Below, one piece after another: positions 11,701-23,700 of a stretch of 64,000 nt of DNA. The notes beneath the pieces were generated by a model. That model saw only the letters and a list, made by a program, of their open reading frames with translations, did not search any database and was not told the origin of the DNA. Source of the stretch: Corallium rubrum (Eukaryota; Cnidaria; Anthozoa; Scleralcyonacea; Coralliidae); contig OZ036012.1 in NCBI GenBank assembly GCA_964035015.1, positions 717,028 to 781,027 of the forward strand, in the 5' to 3' direction. Within the stretch, counting starts at the first letter, position 1. Every line of letters begins with the position of its first letter. The position numbers and the translations under genes were made by a program.

Positions 11701-14700
11701 CACACCTATTATTGGTTTGTGCTTATCGCAAAATCAAAGACAACATTGTATTCTACAAATTAAAAGCTTTCTAACGATATCTATTTTATTTTTGTGGCAT
11801 AAGTTCTGACGAAGTTGAGAGCCCTTTACCGAAATGACCCTGCAAACCTTAACGAAGACCTTCAATTTTGTTGTAAAATTACCAAACGTATACATTATAC
11901 TACAGTATAAATATTACGAATAATTATATCAACTGATTATTTAATCATACTAAACATTACTAATAATTATAATTAATTTAAATCATAAATTCGCATAATT
12001 ATGAAAACAGCATAAATTATACTAAATAATGATAATTATAACTAATTTATTTAATTTATTCAATTTGACAGATTCTAAATTTGCATGATTATTAAAAATT
12101 ACATAAATTATACTAAATATTATTAAGTATAACTAATTTATTGGTTTAAATTTCAGTGTTTAAAGGGATTAGTCACCTGAGTTAGACGAGAACCTACGAG
12201 CCACTATTGTTGTTAGTATAGCTCCCTGCAATGGATAAGAATGGCAAAATGAACATGAATGTGATTGAATAGTGTTGGAGGCTGTTCTGATGACACCGCT
12301 GACCAAAACATTTACACATCCTACAGCCTAGTTTCTAGGCCTTTCGCTTCCGCCATGAGCTCGGCCGTGTGGTCGGTTTGGGTTCTTGGGAAGACTGGAG
12401 AGAGGCTGGAAACGAGAACGCCCAGCAAAATTCGCAAATACCCCGCCCAGAATAACACCGCTGCCAAACGTTTTGCGCCTGCGCGACATCCGGGTTCATA
12501 CCTCAAAAAAGAGCGGGAAAACACTGAAATATTTAGACTGGTCCGAGAGTCCGACACGAAAGTTAAAATTATAAGCATACCACGAAAAAGATAAGGTAGA
12601 TAATTTGTGCATGGCTTCTTTGTCAATATTGTAACATATTCTGAAATTATCCCTTCGTAATTTTCATGACCCTTTTTTTAAAACACAAATGAATAGTCGG
12701 GTTTTGCTTAGTCTTCACTGTCTGGTTGTTGTTGCTACGCCTAGTTCCTACTTCTCTTGCAATATTTACTCTAGCAAATTCACGCATGCGCAAACGTTTG
12801 GCAGCGGTGTTGCCCAGAATCGTTTTGGCCCTTCGAGTGTTCCTGGGACATAGTACATCTACCGTAAACAACACTGAGTGACAGTATAAAAGCATAAGGA
12901 TGTCTGCGAAGATTTTACCAAAGATCTTGGCGATCGAAAGTAGGAAATTATGGAATATATTCCAATTGGAGCTCGGAATGAAAATTTAACAGTTTATAAA
13001 CTTTCAACTTTTGGCGGTTGCAGAAGGAAGCTAGTGATAAGAAAGCTAGGCCAGTGCAAAGTCAATCGAGATATGGTCTGGAAACTCAGCTAAAGTCTTC
13101 GGTCTATCTTTTTGTTCGCCTTTATGCATTTTTGTGCACGGTGCACGGTCACTGAACACATTGTATTGTAGTATAATGAACGAATTGTCCAATAGCAACG
13201 TTTCAGTTCAATCACTCAACCGTGCTATTTAAATATTAATAAACCTAAAACAAAGAATGTGCACGGTGTAAGGTACGGTTCAACATAAAATCCCAGCTCA
13301 TTATAGGTGCTTTGAAGTTTGCCGAGTTTCCAGACCATATCTCGATTGACTATGGCCAGTGAAACGGCGTCGATCCCAAGTGGGCAAACTTGTATCATTT
13401 TATGCAGGTTGAAATAGTAAATGTGGAAACACTTAGGGCATCATAAATCACATTCCTCAATAAACAACCAAACTGTAAAGTGAAAGTGTTTGCGAATTTA
13501 ACTTAATTGGAACCCCTGGTAAAACACGATACACGAGTTTATGAAATAGCTTCTCGATCGTCTATTATAGTAGAATTCGAGAAGGACTTGGTAATATTGG
13601 CGCATATTAGATTAGACGTTTTATAGTCGTTTCGTCCCCTCGCAGTTTCGTCCCCGACCATTTCGTCCCCACTCCCCTCGGTATTTTTTTGTTGTTTTTT
13701 TGCTTTCGCAGATCTCAAAATCATCATTTAAGTCGAATTTCGACTCGGAATGGTGAGATACTCGGTTTTCGTGCTTTCAGTTGACTCTGTTGAAATTAAA
13801 TTACCTTGACATTGTGTCCATGACTGATCGGTTATTGTGAAAAACCAACCACCGCGGACAACCAACTCAGAATGGTGAGGTACGCATTTTTCTTACAAGA
13901 ATTCGACAAGTAAGGGCTAAACACACCAAGAAACATGCTCGCTATATGCGACAAATGGGCTGGGCTTGTGGATCGGAAGAGGTTGGGGATGAAAAGGTTG
14001 GGACGAAACGGTTTAGGGGACGAAACGACCAGATACCGATTAGACAATGGTGTATATAAAGCCTGGTTTCCATATAATCGCCACAATCGCCACGATCCGC
14101 TCAAAAATTAACTCGGCGATCGCAACGATCAACAATCATGTCGCTGTTTCCATATGATCGCTTGGTTGATCGCGGCCATTGTTTTAATGGTCCGTTGGGA
14201 AGTATACTGATCGCCAAGATTGCAAAATCACCGTTTCCATATAAAACGTAACGATCGCCACGATTGCTGAGATAGAACATTAAAGAGCTTAAGCAACAGA
14301 CGTTTTAGAGCCACGGACGGCGATTGAATTCAATAGCATTTTTCATTCAAAACAATGATAATGAGCAATTTAAAATTCCAATAGCAAAGTGAACGCCGTC
14401 GTCGTTCTACACAAGACGTCATTGAGAGCATTTTCACGTTCTTGAGACGACGGGAACTTCTAGAACGTTGAAGCCTGTCATCGTTGTTTTACTTTATATA
14501 TTTATTTATTTTTACTCTCGCTCATTCTTTTTACACCCCCTCCTTCTTGCTCATCGACGGTATGAATAGCAAATGTCTTTCGCATCTCATTATCGATTTG
14601 TTATTGTTATTTTGATTTGATTGGCTAATTTTTCGCATCGCATCTCATTATCAGTTTGTTCTTGTCATTTTTATCTGATTGGCTTATTTTTTGTCACATG

Positions 14701-17700
14701 ATTACCTTCCGTATATAAGCTCGTTGTTTGTTTACACTCTTTACGTTTCTCTCTGACGAAGGGCCTTCGCTCGAAACGTTAGACTCCTACGTTCTCTGTT
14801 TCGGCAGTATATCTAACCTTACTATATTTCGATTGTTGTTTCTACACTGCCTACGCAGCACGCTACTTTTATTACACTATTTGGGTTGTTTTACTACAAT
14901 GAGACATGCTTTTAAAGTAGAAAACTTGTATTTTAAGGAGGATAATTTCATTACATTACAATATAAAATAAAGATATAAAGATGAAATTTAAGCTAATCA
15001 TAGATAATGGAAGGGGAACTGGATAGGAAACTTCAAACGAGGTTAAAGAACCGGAAACGTTGTTTGCACAACTTGCTATGGTAATTACACACTTAAAAGC
15101 AGCTAATGCACCTATTGCTGAAATTAGACAAAAGTGTAATATCACTTAAGTTCAGCAGTGTCTGATTTTAGCCATGTGGGACCACCCGTTCGGTGCATTG
15201 CCCGCTTATAAGCGTATAATTAGCATAGCAAGTTGTGCAAACATCGTTTCCGGTTTCGTAAGTTTCCTATCCAGTTCCCCTTCCATTATCTATGAGCTAA
15301 TGAGCTAACAGTTTAGATATGTGATTATTCATAACCTTTGCTTTGGGTAAAAAAATCTTTTCAAAGAATACACGGTTCAGTAGTTCTGTATTGTATTCCT
15401 GTTCTTCCGGTCACCGTCCGTGTCTCAAAAGCGCCTAATATGCTTAAGATCTCTATTTTCTATCTCGGCGATCGTAGCGATCGTTGCGTCAGTGGTTTCC
15501 ATATGATCGCTACGATCGCCAAGTTCATTTTTGAGCGATCGTAGCGATTAAATTAAAAACAGGCTTTAGTACCCAATGGTCTCATGTTGAATTTATAATT
15601 AAGAAATGTGGTAATAAACGGTTCTTTGTTTGTGCCGTTTATTATCTGATTTCTTAATTCTAAATTCAGTCAATCTCAAACATTTTTTCCAAGCATAGAA
15701 CGCAAAACATTAACAAGTGACTATATTTACAATTGAAATATAGTAAGGTTAGATATACTGCCGAAACAGAGAACGTCGGAGTCTAACGTTTCGAGCGAAG
15801 GCCCTTCGTCAGAGAGAAAGATAAAATAAACAAACAATGAGCTTATATACGAAAGGTAATCATGTGACCAACAATAAGTCAATCAGATAAAAATGACAAT
15901 AACAAATTGATGAGATGCGAAAAATTAGACAATCAAATCAAAATAACAATAACAAATCGATGAGATGCGAAAGACATTTGCTATTCATAACGTCGATGAG
16001 CAAGGAGGGGGTGTAAAAAGGATGAGCCGAGAGTAAAAATAGATAAATATATAAAGTGAAAACGCTGTTTATGTCCGCCGTTGCTAAACAGAAACAATGT
16101 CTTCAGAGGTGGTAAATAAAAGAAAAACGTTCGTTGAGTCCGTGAGGATGGATGGTACCAATTTTGAAAATGAGATGCTTTTCTAGTCTTTTGCGGCTGA
16201 TATTACAGCCAGGTTGGGTTTTTTTCTGTGTTTGGGGTCATCAGAACGCCATCCGACATTTTTTAAATATTAAATACCTGCGTGAAAGTTACTCTTTGCA
16301 ATCATTGTGGTCAAGATTGCTCCCTACAACCACAAAAAACATTTAAGATAAAAAGGGAAAGCATTATACCCCAGTGAGTGAAACAATTATTACACAATAT
16401 TGAGATGAAAACCTTTTGTCCTTGAGGCAGACAAACTCGTTCATAAAACATTTCGCATCAATGTTGAAACTATACACCCACTCCACCTTCCCTGCGGAAC
16501 TATCATTACCGATCTCTATAAAACTTTATTATATGTCTTGCGAGTCCGAACTGGCGTATTGAACGCTGATTGGCTAACGTGCGAGTCCGTACTTTACCGT
16601 ACGGACTCGGTGTACGGACCCGCACAAAAACAACAAACTACAGCGAAACAATTTGTGAGCAAAATTAAGCGAAATAGCAAAAAATGGACGGCCAATTCTA
16701 TTATCCGGACGAACTAACCGACGAAGATGATATATTAAATGCTACGGAGACAGAGTACATTAGAGAAAAAAAGCAAGCCATTTTAAAACGCTCAGCCTCC
16801 GCTTGCGCTGACGTGCAGGAAGACGTACTGTAGACGATAATGTTTTCTTTAAATTATTTCTCGTTGTTGTGGAGACATATAATAAATTCCTTATTAACCT
16901 CACAAGCTCGGTCCGTACGGGAAAATATTTTGCTTTCGATCTTTTGAGTACAGACCTCGCCCTTCGGGCTCGGTCTGTACTCAAAAGATCTCAAGCAAAA
17001 TATTTTCCCGTACGGACCTCGCGCTCGGTTAATAAGTACTTTGGATTGCTCATCCAGCTGCAAAAATGAAGCCACTGGAGATGACGAATTTGGAGTACCA
17101 AGATGGCCGCCGCGGAAACTTTGTATGTTTTCGTAGCACGAGAAGAGACGAAAAGAGCTACATTAAGACATTTTTGGCTATTTGTATCAAATAAGGAACA
17201 CTATACAGTGTTTAGAAGCCTAGTTTTTGCATTTGGTGGTATTATTAAGCAATAAAACATGTTATTTTCTAGTTTTTGACTCTTCCCGGTAATCGATAAA
17301 CTTGCCTATATCACAAAACTCGTAAAACGAAGTCAGTCAATAACTTCATTATAGAACTATTTATATACCCTTGGTAGTAAAACAAATGTCTTTACAAAGC
17401 CTTGAGTAGTTGACAATTTCGGACTGTATTTACTTGTATTTGCCTTTTTTTGGTAGTAACAGTAAATTGCCATGTGAGAATTGTTTTACGGCTTTTCCGA
17501 CTCCCCCGGTAAACTCTTACTACTCTTAAGCCCACAACAGGCTTTCTGGCAGGTGTTGGTAAAAAAGTAGGACAAAAGTAGGACTAAAATTTTCTAAAAA
17601 GTAGGAAGAAAGTAGGAAAACGTACAAAAAAGTAGGACAAAAGTAGAAATTTTACAATTTAACCCCATTTTTACTAAAATGAAATATACAAAAGTGAATT

Positions 17701-20700
17701 CCTCTTCCCCTACAGCCAACCGAGATTCACTTCTGAGTTTTACTTTGACTTGGCAGTATAAGTCAAAACATAATGATTCCACGAAACAGTTTTCAAAAAA
17801 ACAACAACTAGGATTTTAAGTGGAAGAGTAGGAAAACCGAGCAATTTTGCATAAAAAGTAGGAAAAGTGGGAGAGTGCAGAAAAAGTAGGAAAAAGTAGG
17901 AAAAGTAGGATCGCCAGAAAGCCTGCCACAAGGTACACTGGACCTGGAGTACCAATGGCTTCAAAATGTTTACTGCTGACCATAAAGGATGAGAAAATAT
18001 AGATCAGTGACTATCTTTCACCTCCTTACCTACATAACTACATATAGTCACCTCGAAAGCCTTTGTTTTAAAAGGGACGATTAATGTCGTATTTCCCTCG
18101 TTAATACTGGATGAGAGACATTTAGTTCTAAACATCCTTACTATATTGATGAGGAAATCATCCCTCATAATAATTAATATAAGTAATATTGGGCACTTCA
18201 CTCGATTACATGGCATGTTCTAAAGATTTTGGGTGAAGGAAAATTCGAGTGTAGAATAGATACATTTTAAGACCAAACCGGGACCAGTTGCGAAAAATGC
18301 AACTACACAGGCCTTCCAGTAGGAATTGAACCAACGACCTTGCGATTCTAGTGCAATACTCTGACCACTGAGCCACGGAGGCCGTTGCCGAGAGCTTGAT
18401 CGCGAGTTCTGTATATATAATAAGGTGGTAATGCCAGGAGAGAATTGGGTATATTATAAGAAATATTGGGTATTTCACTCGATTACATGGCATGTTCTAA
18501 AGATTTTGGGTGAAGGAAAATTCGAGTGTAGAATATATACATTTTAAGACCAAACCGGGACCAGATGCGAAAAATGCAACTACACAGGCCTTCCGGCAGG
18601 AATTGAACCAACGATCTTGCGATTATAGCGCAATACTCTGACCACTGAGCCACGGAGGGCATTGCCGGGGCGATGCTAGTAGATTGGCACGTTAACAGAA
18701 GAGAGTCTTTCCCTTATTGACTGTGGTCTGAGCAACCTTGTCAAGATTGTAACAAAGCTGACTTCATCCTTAAGGTGAAGTAATACGAGCAACAAATTGC
18801 TGCAATATTGTTGCGTTGCAAGTTGAAAAGCGTTGTTGCACGTATTAACACCCCACCTCAAACATTGTCACGCAGCAAGTAGAACTGGAGTCTACTTTTT
18901 ACCACAAATTTTTTCAACTTGCAACAAAATCATTGTTGTGTGACAATGTTTAAGGTGGGTGGTAATACGTGCAACAACGCTTTTCAACTTGCAACGCATT
19001 GCATTATAGGCAAGTTTATCGATTTAATAACGAACAGAGTAAAAAACCCGTTACAAAATAACACGTTTTACTGCTAAATAATACCAACAAATGCAAAAAC
19101 TAAGCTTCTAAACCTTTTACAGTGTTCTTTGTTTGATACCAATGGCAGAAATATTTTTAATGTGGTCGTTTTTTTCGTTTTCGAAAACATACAATTTTCC
19201 GTGGCGGCCATCTTGGTACTCCAAATTCGTCATCTCGCCTGGCTTCATTTTTAAAGCCGAGGAATGAATAATCCAGTTATATATTAGTCTCCTTCGCAGA
19301 CGTTCCTATGGCTCGCTCACACTCCGCAACCTCTCTCCTCCGCAGATGTTCTTTCGGATATTTCGGGGATCGTCGGAGATGCGTCGAAATCGTCAGCTGG
19401 ACGTAAGGAGTGCAGGCAGAAAGCGAAACAGAAAGCGAAAAAAGAACCTCTGCCAACCTCGTCCCCAGGGCCATTTGTGGGGAATGGGCCAAGATGGCGG
19501 CCAAGAACAAATGGCCCTGGCACAGGCTGCAAAAAATTAGTCATATTTTGACTCATTTTTGACTCGGCGCAGGCTTCACGAAGTTTATCGCGCCTAGTCA
19601 GGCTCAATTATTTTCTGAATATTTAGTTCAGCTTGACTGACCCAAACTGAAAACAATCAAAACATTCATTTCCAAATACATTGTCGAATTATTAAAATAA
19701 ATACACTTTGAATAAATATCTGTAAATCCTTATTATTTATCATTTGCTTCACCGTTGTACCAAATTCGCAATAAACTGGATTGTCGTTGTCTGGCCGGGC
19801 CGCCTTGTTTTCGTAAGTTTTCGGTGGATTCAATTCACCGTTTTGAAAAACATTTAGGCTTCATTTCGTCGAAAACTCTTGTTTGAAAAAGCCTGCTTCT
19901 CAATGGCCAAACATGTAACTGATTGTGCCCTGTGGTGTACTTTCCTTTTGCAGCCAAAATACTTTTTGACTTTGTTCACCAAGTCTTTCGTTCGGCCGAT
20001 TTAGAAAACACACTGAATTGCCGTCCCATGGACTTCGTTGTATGGCAGCCAGGGCACAGAGACGACACGACCCATCATTACATATTCTTCCGACGTTTTC
20101 ACAGGTGTTTCGTTAGGCTTTCCTCACATTTTCATTCATTTCGAAGTTGTTTTTTAACAGCCGGCAATTCTGAATATAATTTGAGCCAAAAAAACAAATG
20201 CCCGCGACTTAGCCTGCCGCCCACCTTGTTTTCACCAATCAGAATACTTAAAACATCCAAAGTTATCTCGATCAATCAAATGTGGTGATAGCTCAGCCTG
20301 TGCCAGGGCCATTTGTTCTTGGCCGCCATCTTGGCCCAGCCCCCACAAATGGCCCTGGGGACGAGGTTGAACCACTGACCTATATATTTAACTGGACTGC
20401 GTGCTCCTATTACCTTTGAGTTAGGAAAGTGTCCGCATTTTCACTTTCAAAATGGCGGCATTTACGGGTCCTTTTGCTAATGGTGAAGGTCGCTGACCGA
20501 TACCTAAGATCTCTAGTTTGTGTTGGACATGTTCGGTATTTCGCTTTTTTAAAGAAAACTAAGCTATTTGGTCGGATAAACTGTACGTATGTTGTTGCCA
20601 GATGAATTATCTTTCTTCCAGTATATTTGATAGCTTCTATAGTGGTTTATTTCTCGAGAAAACATTCGGAGAAGACATTATGAACTACAATAATAATCCT

Positions 20701-23700
20701 AGACAATTACTGTTGTAGCTTTCTAGCAGTCCGAATTAAAGACGTGCCGGCCGGCGGTACCGCACGAACACTTGGCAATAAAATAAACAACACTGTCAAT
20801 ACATATGGTCGTGGAAACCTACAAACATTTCGTTTTATGAAGTCGCCAGCACTATAAAGAACCGCTGAAGATCACGAGAAAATCGTAAGGAAGCTTGGCG
20901 TACCGAGTTCTTCTTAGGGGCTGTTTACATGGGAGGCGTTATTCCTATTTGGTCAGACAAATAATCCAGCAGGTCTCTTGAGTCGTTCCAACACCAGACG
21001 ATTTTATTCACCTCTGGGGAAGCCCTCGGACAGGAACGATTTATAAACTATCTCTCTAACTCTTTCCTGTCCGAATTGGTATTTGGTATTTTATTCTGGC
21101 TAACGCCAGACGATTTTATTCACCTCTGGGGAAGCCCTCGCATAGGAACGATATATTAATAAAGTAAGAAGATCGCTTTGTGTTTACATAAATATTCTGT
21201 TTTCCTACGATAAGTACATGTCAGTGGTCGCTACCATTAGCAGAAGGACCCATAAATGCCGCCATTTTGAAAGTGAAAATGCGGACACATTTTTGACCAG
21301 CACCCGCAGTCCAGTTAAATATATAGGTCAGTGGGTTGAACCTCTGCCAGATTTCTGGACCAATATGGCGGCATCACGGGGGTATCAATAACTTTTGGAA
21401 CTGCAGGTTGTAGAAAACATGTAGAATATAGCAGAAGGTTACACGACCACATTAATTCAATGTGTGGACAAACTAGGAAAGTTCGTTGTTTCAATGTGAG
21501 CTACACGTCGGCCGACATAAGTATGTTTATATCCTCGGGTTCGTCAGTCTTCGTCTGATATATTAAACGGCAAAACTGAGTATATTTTGTCTTTTTTACA
21601 AAAAAGACATATTATAAACATGTCATAATCACTTACCAACAAATATCTTACTAATATAGACGTGGATGGCTTAGTTATCCGTGAATTAGCAAGTCATGCA
21701 AGAAACCGACATCTTGTGCAAGAAACCGACAGAAATCTGGCAGAGGTTAAATTTTATTTTCCATTGGATTAGTTTCGCCCGCACTACTTATGTCCAGCTG
21801 ATTCCTCCGAGCATCTCCGACGACCCCCGAAACCTCCAATCTCCGAAATTTAACCTCTGCGGAGAGAGTTCCCCAACTAACGACTAACGTCTGCTGAAAC
21901 GAGCCACACACTCCAATCCCTTTGTGTACATGGCCCAATGAAATTACACCATTGTCGTGCTAAATACAGCCGTCCTGGGCTAATGTTGTTATGTGTATTT
22001 AATTTGTTTAGTCGAAAGCTAATATATTGAAAAGTTTAGCCTAGAACTTCAGGAAAATTACGAAGAATATTGTTTTGACTATGTTCTTGCCGCCTATGCA
22101 AACAAATAAGCGTGAAAGTCAGTGCAGAACGTAAGAGAAATTTAAGATTGTAAACAAAAGCTCAACGCCATATAGTAAGGTGTTTAGTGTCTGAAGCAAC
22201 TGACCGAATTAGTTTACTTGAAAGCTAATATTTCGCTTACTATAGCTCAGGGCTTTACAAAATTTACGAAGAATATAGAGATTAGTGGTAATATCCGTCC
22301 ATACCATGCATTTACTTACAATAATCACACACACACATACACATACACACATACACACACCTACAAAATTGTACAACCCCTTCACTAACCCATCTTTCAG
22401 ATCACACCCAACACAGAGCACCCAACAACACTGACCTTCAGTTTTCGTCGTGCGTTGAATTTCTTTAAGCCATCAATGGTTCCTTGGCGATGAACCTTCG
22501 ACGCAACTCTCTCTCTGTTCTAAAGTATGAGTAAAAATAAAATAAATGGCTCTTAAAGTCCCTATATATAGGTTTGTTCATCCCATAACAAAAAAAAATG
22601 TAGATTTTCAAGTGATTATATTTCATAATAGCAAAGAACCAAAGATATATAACCTTCTTCGATAGCTCATTGTGCACATGTGACGTCAAAATGTTTCATT
22701 TGTATTTCTCAAATTCATGAATAATTCATGAGCTAATTAGCCAATCAAAAACACGTATTTCGTCACGTGCGTGAGTTGCGAAACCCCGGTAATAAACGAA
22801 AAATTGAATTAATAATTAGGAAATTAGATAATAAACGCTTTAAACAATAAAAAGCGTACATTACAACATTTCTAAATTATAAAAAGTCAAAACAAAGAAA
22901 ACTGTATTATTACCACAATTCTAAATTATAAATGCAAAACTCAACACAGAACCCAATTAAGTTAGGTTATATAATAGCACGCCATCTAATTAGGGAATTC
23001 TACAACAATAGACTAATGTCAACTGAGAAGTTATTTCATCAACTCGTGGCTCGCGTTTTACCAGGGTTTCCAAACACTTGAGAACAACTGAATTCACTCG
23101 ACTGTTCACCGCGCAATTTTCATAATTGTTCTCTCGAGTTTGTAAAATACTCAAGACAACAAAAACCACTCGGCCGTACCGGCCTCGTGTTTTCATTGCC
23201 TTTCGTGTTTTACAAACTCTCGAGAACAATTATAAAAATCGCTTGGTGAACAGCCTGGTGAATTCAATTGTTCTCGCGTGTTTGGAAACCCTGGTAAAAC
23301 ACCGCACTCGTTTATGAAATATTACATAACAAACTAAAATATCTCAAGAACGAAGCAAAGAAACGAAAAACTACAAAAGATGTTACTCTATCATTTTAAG
23401 TGTTCTTTCAAATAAGACAAACTTAATTTTCGTTTCATAAGCACTTTAAATACACTGCCTGTAAAACGAAAATTAAGTTTGTCTTATTTGAAAGAACCCT
23501 TAAAACGACAAAGTAACATCTTTTGCAGTTTTTCGTTTCCTTGCTTCGTTCTTGAGATATTTCAGTTTGTTTGATATGCAAATTTGACGTCACAGGTGTA
23601 TAATGAGTTATTGAAAAAGGTTATATATCTTTGCTATTATCAAACAAAATCACTTGAAAATCTACATGCTTGGTCTTGTGGAAGAAACACATCTACATGC

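Larger units (their letters stand above)
14057..15569. mobile_element. Inverted-repeat element with GATCGC-rich ends
   Basis: The terminal TAAAGCCTGGTTTCCAT with TCGCCACGATCGC words on the left is mirrored by GCGATCGTAGCG and ACAGGCTTTA on the right. It contains a Penelope-like 3' fragment (14480-14840) and a further inverted pair at about 14990-15140 / 15215-15300. Confidence 0.7.
17058..19255. mobile_element. 2.2-kb inverted-repeat transposon, non-autonomous
   Basis: Arms of about 240 bp (17058-17310 and 19005-19255) are inverse copies. Shared words include GACGAATTTGGAGTACCAAG, the AAGATGGC/GCCATCTT motif and ATCGATAAACTTGCCTATA. Between them sit a 400-bp element (17526-17935), two SINEs (18193-18672) and a further inverted repeat (18765-19003). 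No transposase is visible. Confidence 0.8.
19300..21900. mobile_element. Outer inverted-repeat element hosting two hAT-like MITEs
   Basis: Diverged arms (19300-19453 and 21735-21900) share AACCTCTGC, GTCCAGCTGA, GATGCTCGGAG/GTCGGAGATGC and GGAGAGAGT words in inverse orientation. The interior is interrupted by the elements at 19454-20369 and 20373-21333. Confidence 0.6.

Noticed and set aside
12265-12895. Frames of 109 and 101 codons on opposite strands
   Set aside because: They overlap an inverted repeat (CACCGCTGCCAAACGTTT / AAACGTTTGGCAGCGGTG), probably a decayed MITE, and have no recognisable domain.
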